A DNA stretch of 64,000 bases from Burkholderiaceae bacterium (GCA_024235895.1 JACKLM010000007.1:1-64000); one strand, 5' to 3'; positions 46,656-55,881 are shown, numbered from the stretch's first letter. Notes: generated by a model from the letters alone, not told the origin. Program-made: numbers and translations.

Positions 46656-47398
46656 CCGCTGCCGCCGCGCCGGTGCTGCGCCTGCAGGGTGTGCACACGC
46701 ACATCGGCGCCTACCACATCCTGCACGGCGTCGACCTCGATGTGCCCGAGGGCGAGGTCACGGTGCTGCTGGGCCGCAACGGCGCCGGCAAGACGACCAC
46801 GCTGCGCACCGTGATGGCCCTGCACGCGGCCAGCCGCGGCACGATCGCGTTCCGCGGCGCGCCGATCCACGGCCTGGCCACACCTGACATCGCGCAGCGC
46901 GGCATCGCCTACGTGCCCGAGACGATGGGCATCTTCGCCGACCTGACGGTGCAGGAGAACGTGGTGCTGGCGGCGCGCGCCGCGCGCCACGCCGGCGAGC
47001 TCGATCGCGCGCGGCTGGACTGGATCTTCGGCCTGTTCCCGGCGCTGAAGAAGTTCTGGCTCTACCCGGCGGGCAAGCTCAGCGGCGGGCAGAAGCAGAT
47101 GCTCGCCGTCGCGCGCGCGATCGTCGAGCCGCGCGCGCTGATCCTGATCGACGAGCCGAGCAAGGGGCTGGCGCCGTCGATCGTGCGCAACCTCGTCGGC
47201 GCGCTGCGCGAGCTGAAGTCGCAGCGCACGACGATCCTGCTCGTCGAGCAGAACTTCATGATGGCCAGCGCGCTGGGCGACACGGTCGCGGTGATGGACG
47301 ACGGCCGCGTCGTCCACCGCGGGGCGATGGCCGAGCTGGCCGACGACGAGGCGCTGCAGCAGCGGCTGCTCGGACTTTCGCTGGGAGCGCATGCATGA
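46652..47398 (+). CDS. LivF-type ABC transporter ATPase
   Basis: 248 residues from ATG 46652. Second ATPase of the importer. Walker A LLGRNGAGKTTTLRTVMAL, signature KLSGGQKQMLAVARAIVEP, Walker B LILIDEPSKGLAPSIV (LivF-typical GLAP), and H-loop ILLVEQNFMMASAL. GIAYVPETMGIFADLTVQENV follows the LivF pattern. Overlaps livG and livH by 4 bases each, so the three are translationally coupled. Confidence 0.94.
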   Translation: MTAAAAPVLRLQGVHTHIGAYHILHGVDLDVPEGEVTVLLGRNGAGKTTTLRTVMALHAASRGTIAFRGAPIHGLATPDIAQRGIAYVPETMGIFADLTVQENVVLAARAARHAGELDRARLDWIFGLFPALKKFWLYPAGKLSGGQKQMLAVARAIVEPRALILIDEPSKGLAPSIVRNLVGALRELKSQRTTILLVEQNFMMASALGDTVAVMDDGRVVHRGAMAELADDEALQQRLLGLSLGAHA

Positions 47399-48414
47399 AC
47401 GGTGTCGCAGGCAAGGTGGCGGCGCCGGCCGCTGGCGGCGATGCCATCCCGCGCTCGCCGCGCGACTTCAGGCCGCTGGCGCTGCTGGTCGCGCTGGCGC
47501 TGCTCGCGCTGCCGGCCATCGGCAGCGCGAGCACCTGGCTGACGCTGACCGCGGCCGGGTTGGCGATGGGGCTGATCGTCTTCGTCATCGCCTCCGGGCT
47601 GACGCTGGTATTCGGGCTGATGGACGTGCTGAACTTCGGCCATGGCGTCTTCATCGCTCTGGGCGCCTTCATGGCCACCAGCGTGATGGGCTGGGGCGCG
47701 GCGGCGGGCTGGGGCGGCTTCGCGAGCGTCTTCGCGGCGATGCTGGCCGCGATGGCGGTCGCGGGGGCGGTCGGGTGGGCCTTCGAGCGCGTGATCGTGC
47801 GGCCGGTCTACGGGCTGCACCTCAAGCAGATCCTGATCACGATGGGCGGGATGATCGTCGGCGAGGAGATCATCAAGGTGATCTGGGGGCCGCTGCAGAT
47901 CGCGCTGCCGCTGCCCGACGCGCTGCGCGGTGCCTGGTACCTGGGCGACGCGGCGATCGAGAAGTACCGCGTGCTGGCGGCGGCGATCGGGCTGGTGGTC
48001 TTCGCCGCGCTCGCGTACACGCTGGGCCGCACCAAGATCGGGCTGCTGATCCGCGCCGGGGTGCAGGACCGCAGCATGGTCGAGGCGCTGGGCTACCGGA
48101 TCCGGCGCCTGTTCGTCGGCGTCTTCGTCGCCGGCTCGGCGCTGGCGGGGCTGGGCGGCGTGCTGTGGGGCCTGTACCAGCAGAGCGTGGTGCCGCAGAT
48201 CGGCGCGCAGGTCAACGTGCTGATCTTCATCGTCATCATCATCGGCGGGCTGGGCAGCGTGCAGGGCAGCCTGGTCGGTGCGTTGCTGGTGGGGCTGGTG
48301 GCCAACTACACGGGCTTCCTGGCGCCCAAGGTGGCGCTGTTCTCCAACATCGCGCTGATGGTCGCGATCCTGCTGTGGCGGCCGCAGGGGCTGTATCCGG
48401 TGGCCAACCGATGA
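47395..48414 (+). CDS. LivH-type ABC transporter permease
   Basis: 339 residues from ATG 47395. Inner-membrane permease with about eight to nine transmembrane helices. The family region GLIVFVIASGLTLVFGLMDVLNFGHGVFIALGAF is intact, as are RTKIGLLIRAGVQDRSMVEALGY (cytoplasmic coupling helix) and GGLGSVQGSLVGALLVGLVANY. An N-terminal extension of some 25 residues (VAAPAAGGDAIPRSPRDFRP) precedes the first helix. In the usual arrangement livM follows at once; here a repeat unit lies between. Confidence 0.93.
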   Translation: MNGVAGKVAAPAAGGDAIPRSPRDFRPLALLVALALLALPAIGSASTWLTLTAAGLAMGLIVFVIASGLTLVFGLMDVLNFGHGVFIALGAFMATSVMGWGAAAGWGGFASVFAAMLAAMAVAGAVGWAFERVIVRPVYGLHLKQILITMGGMIVGEEIIKVIWGPLQIALPLPDALRGAWYLGDAAIEKYRVLAAAIGLVVFAALAYTLGRTKIGLLIRAGVQDRSMVEALGYRIRRLFVGVFVAGSALAGLGGVLWGLYQQSVVPQIGAQVNVLIFIVIIIGGLGSVQGSLVGALLVGLVANYTGFLAPKVALFSNIALMVAILLWRPQGLYPVANR

Positions 48415-48859
48415 GAAGCGTGGCACTCGATTGGCGGACCGCAGTGGCAGGCACTAGTGGGCGCTCGCCGCGGGCCCGTGGGCTAGCGCTGATCGTCGGC
48501 CAACCGTCGCGTGTGTCGAGCGTCCGTTTCGAAGGGGTCTGCGACGATGGCGCGGGCCGAGGCCGGCGGGTGCCCTTGCCCTCCATGCCCGGGGACAGTG
48601 CCCCGGGCGCTCGCCAGGCACAAACAGTCCGCAGGACTGTTTGTGTCCGGGCTCGCTCCCCCGCCATCGGCCTTGCGGCCGCTGGCTCCTCCTTTACTTC
48701 CGGGGAAGGGCACCCACTGTCCTCGGCAGGCCACGGATGGGGTGTTCGACCGTCAAATGCCGGGACGGTGGATCGCCAAGGGATGCAAACAGCGGATGGC
48801 GGCGAGGGGCTGCGACAAGCCGCAAACCAGCGCAAGCCCCATTCGCCGGGCCAAGTGAC
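48415..48859. other. Gene-free insertion in the liv operon
   Basis: 445 bases between livH and livM with no gene. The core is repeat unit C (48556-48727). Flanks 48415-48555 and 48728-48859 include sequences resembling the spacers beside the other repeat units (TTCGACCGTC at 48744-48753 recurs at 17790-17799). Confidence 0.7.
48556..48727 (-). repeat. Palindromic repeat unit C (long form) inside the liv operon
   Basis: 172 bp. Left arm from GCCGAGGCCGGCGGGTGCCC, right arm ending GGGCACCCACTGTCCTCGGC. It contains the same insertion as A1, with the hairpin CACAAACAGTCC / GGACTGTTTGTG at 48619-48645. The central hairpin GCCATCGGCC-TTGC-GGCCGCTGGC is the reverse complement of that in B2. Confidence 0.85.
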
Positions 48860-49933
48860 ATGCTGAACCGCCTGCTGTCGCACGACCTGCCGCGCAGCCG
48901 CTGGCTGAGCGCGGCGCTGCTGCTGATCCTGGTGGCACTGGCGCTCGCGCCGTTCCTGTTCCCGGGCGCGAAGTCGATGTCGGTCGTGGCCAAGATCCTC
49001 GTCTTCGTGCTGCTCGTGGCCAGCTACGACCTGCTGCTCGGCTACACCGGCATCGTCAGCTTCGCGCACACGATGTTCTTCGGCATCGGGGCCTACGGCA
49101 TCGCGATCGCCAGCGAGCGCATGGGCGCGGGCTGGGCCGCGGTCGGAGCGGGGCTGCTGCTGGCGACCCTGGCGTCGGTCGCGCTGTCGCTCGTCATCGG
49201 CCTGTTCAGCCTGCGCGTCAAGGCGATCTTCTTCGCCATGATCACGCTCGCCGTCGCCACCGCGTTCCAGACCCTGGCGTCGCAGCTGTCGGACTTCACC
49301 GGCGGCGAGGACGGGCTGACCTTCCGCAACCCCGAGTGGCTCAGCCCCAGCTTCGAGCCCTTCGAGGCCGAGATCCTCGGGCTGCTGATCGACGGCAAGG
49401 CGATCACCTACTGGCTGATGTTCGCCGTCGTGCTGGGGCTGTTCCTGCTGATGCTGCGCATCGTCAACAGCCCCTTCGGCCGCGTGCTGCAGGCGATCCG
49501 CGAGAACGACTTCCGCGCCGAGGCGATCGGCTACCGCACCGTCGTCTACCGCACCCTGTCCAACGTGCTGGCGGCGCTGTTCGCGACCCTCGCCGGCGCG
49601 CTGCTCGCGCTGTGGCTGCGTTACGTCGGGCCGGACACCACGCTGTCGTTCGAGATCATGCTCGACATCCTGCTCATCGTCGTCATCGGCGGCATGGGCA
49701 CGCTGTACGGCGCCGTCATCGGCTCGGTGCTGTTCGTGCTGGCGCAGAACTACCTGCAGGACCTGCTGCGGCTGGGCGCCGCTGCGGTCGAGGGCGTGCC
49801 GGTGCTGGCGCAGCTCGTCAGCGCCGATCGCTGGCTGCTGTGGATGGGCGTGCTGTTCGTGCTGTCGGTCTACCACTTCCCGACCGGCATCGTCGGCCGG
49901 CTGCGCGCCTGGGCGCTGAAGGTCAAGCCATGA
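48860..49933 (+). CDS. LivM-type ABC transporter permease
   Basis: 357 residues from ATG 48860. Second permease, with about ten transmembrane helices: LAPFLFPGAKSMSVVAKILVFVLLVASYDLLLGYTGIVSFAHTMFFGIGAYG in pieces, IGLFSLRVKAIFFAMITLAVATAFQTL, the coupling region NSPFGRVLQAIRENDFRAEAIGY, and VVIGGMGTLYGAVIGSVLF. The typical LivM segment TGGEDGLTFR is present. Separated from livH by the 445-base repeat-bearing insertion; overlaps the hydrolase gene by 4 bases. Confidence 0.93.
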   Translation: MLNRLLSHDLPRSRWLSAALLLILVALALAPFLFPGAKSMSVVAKILVFVLLVASYDLLLGYTGIVSFAHTMFFGIGAYGIAIASERMGAGWAAVGAGLLLATLASVALSLVIGLFSLRVKAIFFAMITLAVATAFQTLASQLSDFTGGEDGLTFRNPEWLSPSFEPFEAEILGLLIDGKAITYWLMFAVVLGLFLLMLRIVNSPFGRVLQAIRENDFRAEAIGYRTVVYRTLSNVLAALFATLAGALLALWLRYVGPDTTLSFEIMLDILLIVVIGGMGTLYGAVIGSVLFVLAQNYLQDLLRLGAAAVEGVPVLAQLVSADRWLLWMGVLFVLSVYHFPTGIVGRLRAWALKVKP

Positions 49934-50775
49934 CCACCACCATGCGATCGAACTACCTGGTCTGCGAAGGCCGCGAGATCCACTTCACCGAGTGGGGCGA
50001 CCCCGACGCCGAGGCGGTCGTCGCCTGGCACGGGCTGGCGCGCAGCGGGCGTGACATGGACCCTGTCGCCGCGCACCTGGCGCCACGCTGGCGCGTGATC
50101 TGCCCCGATACGATCGGCCGCGGCTTCAGCCAGTGGAGCCCGCTGCCGGCGCAGGAATACTGCCTGGACTTCTACGAGCGGATCGCCGTGTCGCTGCTGG
50201 ACCAGCTCGGCATCGCGCGCTGCGTCTGGCTTGGCACCTCGATGGGCGGTGCGATCGGGCTGAAGGCCGCCGCCGGGCGTCTGCGCGGCCGCATCGGCCG
50301 GCTGGTGCTCAACGATATCGGGCCCGAGCTGGCGCCGGCCGCGGTCGAGCGCATCCGTACCTACGCCGGCAACCCGCCCGCGTTCGCGACCATGGCCGAG
50401 CTCGAGGCCTACTTCCGCACCGTCTACGCGCCCTACGGCTGGCTGGCCGACGCGCACTGGCGGCTGCTGGCCGAGACCTCGGCGCGCCGCCTGCCCGACG
50501 GCCGCTGGACGCCGCACTACGACCCGGCGATGGTGCAGCAGTTCGTCCACCACCCGCAGGACTACGACCAGTGGCCGGCCTGGGACGCGCTCGACATCCC
50601 GGTGCTGTGCCTGCGCGGCGAGAAGTCCGACCTGCTGCTGCCCGAGGTCGCCGAGGCGATGCGCACGCGCGGCCCGCGCGCCGTGGTGGCGACGATCCCC
50701 GGCTGCGGGCATGCGCCGGCGCTCAACACGCCGGCGCAGTTCGCGCTGGTCGAGCGTTTCCTGGCCGGCGCCTGA
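49930..50775 (+). CDS. Alpha/beta-fold hydrolase
   Basis: 281 residues from ATG 49930 (ATGA overlap with livM). Alpha/beta hydrolase fold: EAVVAWHGLARSGRDMDPVAAHLA with the oxyanion region HGLARS, nucleophile elbow GTSMGGAIGLKAAAGRL (serine), acid in LCLRGEKSDLLLPEV, and the histidine in IPGCGHAPALNTP. The YDQWPAWDALDIP lid-proximal segment is typical of a Burkholderiales group often found behind liv transporters. It likely opens an ester, lactone or amide taken up by the transporter; the substrate is unknown. Confidence 0.88.
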   Translation: MTTTMRSNYLVCEGREIHFTEWGDPDAEAVVAWHGLARSGRDMDPVAAHLAPRWRVICPDTIGRGFSQWSPLPAQEYCLDFYERIAVSLLDQLGIARCVWLGTSMGGAIGLKAAAGRLRGRIGRLVLNDIGPELAPAAVERIRTYAGNPPAFATMAELEAYFRTVYAPYGWLADAHWRLLAETSARRLPDGRWTPHYDPAMVQQFVHHPQDYDQWPAWDALDIPVLCLRGEKSDLLLPEVAEAMRTRGPRAVVATIPGCGHAPALNTPAQFALVERFLAGA

Positions 50776-50886
50776 GGGCGGCTCCAGACCTGCCGCTGCA
50801 CGTCAGGCCCCGGAGGGGGACGAGTCGACTCGGGACGGCGAACCTGGGTATCCTCGCCTGGCGTCGGTCGGCGTGGGTCTTGACGA

Positions 50887-50908
50887 TGTGGCTACAGGTA
50901 GCTACATT
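50887..50908. promoter_or_regulatory. Operator and -10 of the antitoxin/PIN module
   Basis: Inverted repeat TGTGGCTAC-AG-GTAGCTACA (50887-50906, one mismatch in 9) overlaps the -10-like TACATT (50903-50908). The ATG lies 6 bases further, so the message may be leaderless. This is the expected site for antitoxin autorepression. Confidence 0.6.
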
Positions 50909-50914
50909 TCCCGC

Positions 50915-51208
50915 ATGCAAACCGTCGGCGTCAAGGAGCTCAAGAACCGCCTGAGCGCCTACCTCCGCACGGTGGCGCAGGGCGAGACCGTGCTCGTCAC
51001 CGACCGCGGCGAGATCGTGGCCGAGATCATCGCTCCCCGCGTCGGCGAGACCGCCGGCCCTCAGCAGCGCGTGCTCGCGCAACTCGATCGCCTGGGTGTG
51101 CTCACCGCGGCCAAGGTCGCGCCGGGCCAGAGGCTGCCGCGCCGCCGTCCGGCCGCGCCGCTCGTCGACATCCTGCGCGATCTGGACGAAGCCCGCGGCG
51201 AGCGTTGA
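50915..51208 (+). CDS. Phd/YefM-type antitoxin
   Basis: 97 residues from ATG 50915. N-terminal QTVGVKELKNRLSAYLRTVAQGETVLVTDRGEIVAEIIAP is the Phd/YefM fold with a typical start. The C terminus (LVDILRDLDEARGER) would bind the toxin. The TTG start of the PIN gene overlaps its last codons. An operator palindrome lies directly in front. Not closely related to the antitoxin at 18110, judging by the differing middle parts. Confidence 0.87.
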   Translation: MQTVGVKELKNRLSAYLRTVAQGETVLVTDRGEIVAEIIAPRVGETAGPQQRVLAQLDRLGVLTAAKVAPGQRLPRRRPAAPLVDILRDLDEARGER

Positions 51209-51597
51209 TCTACCTCGACACCTCGGTCGTCCTCGCGTGGCTGTTCGCCGAGGATCGGGTGCCGCCGGCGGCGTTCTGGTCCCAGGTCTTCGTCTCGAGC
51301 CGGTTGCTGGAGTACGAGGTCTTCAACCGCGTTCACGCACGCGGCGCGGCCGCCTCGCACGCGGTGCAGGCGCGCCAGCTCGTCGATCGGGTCAACCTGA
51401 TCGGGCTCGAACCCCGCGTGCTCGCGCGTGCGTTGCAGCCGTTCCCCGCGCCGGTGCGAACGCTCGACGCGCTGCATCTCGCGACCCTGGACTTCGTGCG
51501 CCATCAGGGTGCGGCGATCGAACTGGCGACCTACGATCAGCGCCTCGCCGCAGCCGCCACCGCGATGGGATTCGCGCTCAGCGCTGCGACGCGATGA
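51205..51597 (+). CDS. PIN-domain (VapC-type) toxin
   Basis: 130 residues from TTG 51205, overlapping the antitoxin stop. PIN acidic residues: D5 (MIYLDTSVVLAWLFAED), E in LLEYEVFNRVHARG, D in VRTLDALHLATLDF, and D in ELATYDQRLAAAATAMG. All positions of the VapC RNase site are filled. Translation from TTG within the antitoxin frame would keep toxin below antitoxin. Confidence 0.88.
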   Translation: MIYLDTSVVLAWLFAEDRVPPAAFWSQVFVSSRLLEYEVFNRVHARGAAASHAVQARQLVDRVNLIGLEPRVLARALQPFPAPVRTLDALHLATLDFVRHQGAAIELATYDQRLAAAATAMGFALSAATR

Positions 51598-51729
51598 GCC
51601 CGTTCGGCGCGCGACCCACCGGGATCGCGCCACACCCTGGCCGACCGGCTCGTCGGCCGGCGGCGGGGTCACCGGGCCGTTGCCAGCTCGCGCGCATGCG
51701 CGCGAACCTGGCGGCGCCGGCGGCCCGCT

Positions 51730-53016
51730 TCAGCGCCCCATCATCGTCCCCGGCAGCCACAGCGCGATCTGCGGCCAGGCCATGACCAAGGCCATCACCG
51801 CGATCATCAGCACCACATAGGGCGCCGATCCGCGCACGATCGGGCCCAGCGGTGCCTTGGTGATGGCCTTGATCGTGAACAGGTTCATCCCGACCGGCGG
51901 CGTGATCTGCGCCAGTTCCAGGTTGATGACCAGCAGCACGCCGTACCAGATCGGGTCGATCCCCAGGTGCTGCATCGCCGGCAGGATGACCGGCGTCGTG
52001 ATCAGGATGATCGCGATCGACTCCAGGAACATGCCGAGCACGAAGATCAGCGCCATCATCACGATCAGGAAGCCGGCGACGCCGATATCGGCACCGATGA
52101 TCGCCTCGACGATCTGCTGCGGCACGCGCAGCTTGGTCAGGATATGGCCGAAGACCGACGCGCCGGCCATGATCATGAACAGCATCGCCGACAGCCGGCT
52201 GGCGTCGAGCGCCGAGTCCCAGACCGCGCGCAGCCCGATGCTGCGGTAGACCAGCATCGCGACCAGCAGCGCCAGCCAGGCGCCCGCCGCCGCCGCCTCG
52301 GTGGCGGTGAAGACGCCGGCGTACATGCCGCCCAGCACGAAGACCGGCAGCGAGATCGCCCACGCGGCCTTGCGGATCGCCGCCGCCGCCTCGCGCAGCG
52401 TCGCGCGCGGCTCGCGCTCGACGTGGCGGTGCGTGATCGCGGTGTGCATCATGCTCCAGGCGACGAAGACGCCGGCCATCAGCAGCCCCGGGACGATGCC
52501 GGCCATGAACAGGCCGCCGATCGAGGTGTCGGTCGTCACGCCGTACAGCACCATCGGCCCCGAAGGCGGGATCAGGATCCCGAGCGTGCCGCCGGCGGCG
52601 ACCAGCCCGTACGCCGCCTTGGGTTCGTAGCCGAAGCGGATCATCTGCGGGATCGCGACCGCACCGATCGTCAGCGCGGTGGCGACACTCGACCCCGAGA
52701 TCGCGGCGAAGACGGTGCAGGCGGCGATCGTCGCGATCCCCAGCCCGCCCGGCAGGTGGCGCGTCAGCGTGTAGGCCGTGCGGTACAGGTCGTCGACGAT
52801 GCGGCCGCGGATCATGACCTGCGCCATGAAGGCGAACAACGGGATCGCGACCAGCAGGTAGCGGTTGAGCTCGCCGAAGATCACCTCGGTGACCGATCCG
52901 AGTTCCCCCTGCGTCGCGACCAGCAGCGCGGCGCCGAACAGTGCCAGCCCGGCGAAGATCGGCAGCCCGGTGAACAGCAGCAGCAGCAGGCCGAGGAAGG
53001 TCAGCGCGATCGTCAT
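51730..53016 (-). CDS. TRAP transporter large permease (DctM type)
   Basis: 428 residues from ATG 53016. Twelve or so transmembrane helices of the DctM family: LLLLFTGLPIFAGLALFGAALL, YLLVAIPLFAFMAQVMIRGRIVDDLYRTAYTLTRHLPGG, CTVFAAISGSSVATALTIG, GTLGILIPPSGPMVLYGV, FLESIAIILITTPVILPAMQHLGIDPIWYGVLLVINLELAQITPPVG in pieces. It moves an organic acid with Na+ or H+. The last gene of the transporter block; overlaps the small-permease stop by 4 bases. Confidence 0.94.
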   Translation of the reverse strand: MTIALTFLGLLLLLFTGLPIFAGLALFGAALLVATQGELGSVTEVIFGELNRYLLVAIPLFAFMAQVMIRGRIVDDLYRTAYTLTRHLPGGLGIATIAACTVFAAISGSSVATALTIGAVAIPQMIRFGYEPKAAYGLVAAGGTLGILIPPSGPMVLYGVTTDTSIGGLFMAGIVPGLLMAGVFVAWSMMHTAITHRHVEREPRATLREAAAAIRKAAWAISLPVFVLGGMYAGVFTATEAAAAGAWLALLVAMLVYRSIGLRAVWDSALDASRLSAMLFMIMAGASVFGHILTKLRVPQQIVEAIIGADIGVAGFLIVMMALIFVLGMFLESIAIILITTPVILPAMQHLGIDPIWYGVLLVINLELAQITPPVGMNLFTIKAITKAPLGPIVRGSAPYVVLMIAVMALVMAWPQIALWLPGTMMGR

Positions 53017-53591
53017 CCGCGGTCACCGACCTCGCCGGCGCCGTGCGCGCCGTCACCGTGGCGCGGCGGCAGCCCGGCGAGCGCGCGCCACAGCGCCTCC
53101 ACCGCCACCAGTGCCAGCAGCACGCCCCCGGCCGGCATCAACAGCATCAGCCACCAGGTCGGCCACTCGAGGTGGCCCTCGGTCAGCAGGCCGAGCGTGC
53201 GCGCCAGCGCGGCGGTCTCCCAGCCGTTGACGACCAGGATCGCCGCCACCGCGATCGCCGCCAGCGCGCCCCAGGCCTGGGTCCAGCGGCGCCAGCGCGG
53301 CGGCATCCGGCTGGTCAGCAGGTCGACCGCGATGTGCTCGCCGCGGCGCAGCGTCTGCGCCGCGGCGAGCATCACGATCGCGACCAGCGCGAAGCCGACC
53401 ACCTCGTCGACCCAGATCGGCGCGGCGGCGAAGAAGTAGCGCATGACGACGGCCCAGCCGATCAGCGCCAGCGACACCAGCAGTGCCGCCGCCGCGAGCG
53501 CCATCGCGAGCGTGGTCAGCGCGCCGACGACGGCGGCCAGCGCACGCAGCGCAGCTCCCTCGTCGGCCGCCGGGCCGCGCGCCGAGGCCAT
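53013..53591 (-). CDS. TRAP transporter small permease (DctQ type)
   Basis: 192 residues. Four transmembrane helices with the DctQ marks: LVSLALIGWAVVMRYFFAAAPIWVDEVVGFALVAIVMLAAAQTLRRGEHIAVDLL in pieces, where W-x-DE and GEHI-x-VD are characteristic. The N terminus is short and acidic, and the C-terminal tail is His/Asp-rich. It lies 13 bases after the binding-protein gene and overlaps dctM. Confidence 0.92.
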   Translation of the reverse strand: MASARGPAADEGAALRALAAVVGALTTLAMALAAAALLVSLALIGWAVVMRYFFAAAPIWVDEVVGFALVAIVMLAAAQTLRRGEHIAVDLLTSRMPPRWRRWTQAWGALAAIAVAAILVVNGWETAALARTLGLLTEGHLEWPTWWLMLLMPAGGVLLALVAVEALWRALAGLPPRHGDGAHGAGEVGDRG

Positions 53592-53604
53592 CGACGCCGG
53601 CGCG

Positions 53605-54606
53605 TCAGAGGCGGTCGATCAGTTCCAGCAGCCGCACGCCGTCGGGCGCGGTGGCGCTGAGGAACTCCTTCTTGACCGCCGGCTGCATCGCGTCGGCCAT
53701 CGCCTTCTCCTGCGCCTTGCTCAGCGCGACGGTCTGCATGCCCTTGTCGTTGAGCACCTCGACGTCCTCGGGCGGCACGCCGTCGGTGGTGCGGATCGAT
53801 CGCCTGACGGCGGCGTCGGCCGCCTTCTGGATCGCGCCGCGGATATCCGGCGGCAGGCCGTTCCACCACGCCGGGTTGACGACCAGGTTGTCGAACGCGA
53901 GGATGATGTTCGACGCCGCGCCGTACTTCTGCACCTCGTAGAACTTGCGGCTGTTGGCCGCCTTGACGCCGGTGAATCCGGCGTCGAGCACGCCGGTCTG
54001 CAGCGCCTGGTAGACCTCGGAGCCCGGCATCGCCGACGGCGCCGCGCCCATCGCCGCCAGCCCGGCGTCGAACAGCTTGTTCAGGCCGCGGATCTTCAGC
54101 CCGGCGAAGTCGGCTGGCGCGACCAGCGGTTTCTTGGCCGAGGTGAAGATGCCGTCGTTGGTGTCGACGATCCAGGCGATGTTGGTCACGCCCTTGGCCG
54201 CCATCTTGGCGTCGAGCAGCCTGGCCGCCTCGGACCCCATGAAGGCCTTCTGCTTCGCCACCGAGGTCATCAGGTAGGGGATGACGGTGACGCTCATCTC
54301 GGGGATCGAGCCGCCCCACTGGAAGCTCAGCATGACCGCCGACTCGACCTTGCCGCTGGCGACCGCGGCGTGATGCTGCGCCGGCTTGAAGAGCTGCGCG
54401 GCGCCGAAGATCTGCACCTCGGCGCGGCCCTTCGTGGCGGCGGCGACGTCCTTGGCGAACTGCTCGAGGCTGACCGCGGTATGGTGCGTCGGCGGGAACT
54501 GGTGGCTCAGCCGCATCGTGAACTCGGCCGCGCCGGCGGCGCCGGCCAGGCCGAGGGTGGCCGCGGCCGCGGCCAGGCGGATCGTGAACTGTCGGCGTGA
54601 TGCCAT
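53605..54606 (-). CDS. TRAP transporter substrate-binding protein (DctP type)
   Basis: 333 residues. A twin-arginine-like or ordinary signal peptide, MASRRQFTIRLAAAAATLGLAGAAGA. The mature DctP fold has FTMRLSHQFPPTHHTAVSLEQFAKDVAAATKGRAEVQIF, KVESAVMLSFQWGGSIPEMSV, the substrate arginine region near LKIRGLNKLFDAGLAAMGAAPSAMPGSEVYQALQTGVLDAGFTG in pieces. It captures an organic acid in the periplasm for DctQM. Transcribed after the CoA-transferase gene, which points to an acid that is activated with CoA. Confidence 0.93.
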   Translation of the reverse strand: MASRRQFTIRLAAAAATLGLAGAAGAAEFTMRLSHQFPPTHHTAVSLEQFAKDVAAATKGRAEVQIFGAAQLFKPAQHHAAVASGKVESAVMLSFQWGGSIPEMSVTVIPYLMTSVAKQKAFMGSEAARLLDAKMAAKGVTNIAWIVDTNDGIFTSAKKPLVAPADFAGLKIRGLNKLFDAGLAAMGAAPSAMPGSEVYQALQTGVLDAGFTGVKAANSRKFYEVQKYGAASNIILAFDNLVVNPAWWNGLPPDIRGAIQKAADAAVRRSIRTTDGVPPEDVEVLNDKGMQTVALSKAQEKAMADAMQPAVKKEFLSATAPDGVRLLELIDRL

Positions 54607-54651
54607 CGTCGTCTCCTCGTCGTTCGGGGTCTGGTGGGTGGGGGAAGCCGT

Positions 54652-55881
54652 TCAGGCCACGACATGCCGCGCGCGCAGCGCGGCGATCTCGTCCGGGGTG
54701 TAGCCGACGCCGGCGAGCAGCTCGTCGGTGTCGGCGCCGAAGCGCGGCGGGTCGGCGCGCACGCCCAGTCGCGCGCCGTCCATCGCCAGCGGCAGCAGCG
54801 TCGTCTTGACCGCCTGCCCGGCTCGGTCGCCATCGGGCAGGACGATATCGGCCAGGTCGCCGGTGGCCAGCAGGTGCGGGTCGTCGAGCAGCTCCTCGGG
54901 GCGGCGGATCGGTGCGTAGGGCAGCCCGGCGCGCTCGAAGATCGCCGCCAGCTCGGCCGCGCCGCGGCCGGCCAGCCGCTCGCGCAGCAGCGGGATCAGC
55001 GCCGGCCGCGCGCGGACGCGGTCGTTGTTGCTGCGGTAGGCCGGCTCGGCGAACAGGTCGGCGAAGCCGAGCACCTCGCAGAACACCTTCCACTGCGGGT
55101 CGCTGACCGCGGCGAGGAAGATCTGCTCGCCGTCCCTGACCGTGAAGACGTCGTAGATGCCCCAGGCCGAGATGCGCTCGGGCATCGGCGGCGCCGCCTG
55201 GCCGGTGATCGCGTACTGCAGCATGTGCTGGCCGACGAGGAAGACGTTGTTCTCGAACAGCGCGCTCTGCACCTCCATGCCGCGGCCGCTGATGCCGCGC
55301 TGGATCAGCGCCCCGAGCGCGCCGATGGCGCCGAACATGCCGCCCATGATGTCGTTGACGCTGCTGCCGGCGCGCAGCGGGTCGCCCGGGCGGCCGGTCA
55401 TGTAGGCCAGCCCGCCCATCATCTGCACCACCTCGTCGAGCGCGGTGCGGTGCTCGTAGGGGCCGGGCAGGAAGCCCTTGTGGCTGACGTAGATCAGGCG
55501 CTCGTTGTCCTTCGCCAGCGACGCATAGTCGAGCCCGACGCGGGCCAGCGCGCCGGGCTTGAAGTTCTCGGCGACCACGTCGGCCGACAGCGCGAGCCGC
55601 CGCGCCGCGGCGGCGCCGTCGGCGGTCTTCAGGTCGATCCCGATGCTCTTCTTGTTGCGGTTGAACAGCGGGAAGAAGCCGGCGCCGGCGCCGATCAGGT
55701 GGCGCGTGCGGTCACCGTCGACCGGCTCGACCTTGACGACCTCGGCGCCGAGGTCGGCCAGCACCATGCCGCAGGTCGGGCCCATCACCATGTGCGTGAA
55801 TTCGACGACCCGCAGCCCAGCCAGCGGCTGGGGTGCGGACTTCTGATGCGGCAGGCCAGCGAGCGGCTGGGGCACGTTCAT
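54652..55881 (-). CDS. CaiB/BaiF (class III) CoA-transferase
   Basis: 409 residues from ATG 55881; the open frame upstream overlaps the lyase gene. Class III CoA-transferase: PLAGLRVVEFTHMVMGPTCGMVLADLGAEVVKVEPVDGD, FNRNKKSIGIDLKTADG, the ENFKPGALARVGLDY motif with catalytic aspartate region, SVNDIMGGMFGAIGALGAL, and AGLPYAPIRRPEELLDDPHL. It moves CoA between carboxylic acids. It sits between an HMG-CoA-lyase-type gene (4-base overlap) and a TRAP transporter, so it probably activates the imported acid for cleavage. Confidence 0.93.
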   Translation of the reverse strand: MNVPQPLAGLPHQKSAPQPLAGLRVVEFTHMVMGPTCGMVLADLGAEVVKVEPVDGDRTRHLIGAGAGFFPLFNRNKKSIGIDLKTADGAAAARRLALSADVVAENFKPGALARVGLDYASLAKDNERLIYVSHKGFLPGPYEHRTALDEVVQMMGGLAYMTGRPGDPLRAGSSVNDIMGGMFGAIGALGALIQRGISGRGMEVQSALFENNVFLVGQHMLQYAITGQAAPPMPERISAWGIYDVFTVRDGEQIFLAAVSDPQWKVFCEVLGFADLFAEPAYRSNNDRVRARPALIPLLRERLAGRGAAELAAIFERAGLPYAPIRRPEELLDDPHLLATGDLADIVLPDGDRAGQAVKTTLLPLAMDGARLGVRADPPRFGADTDELLAGVGYTPDEIAALRARHVVA

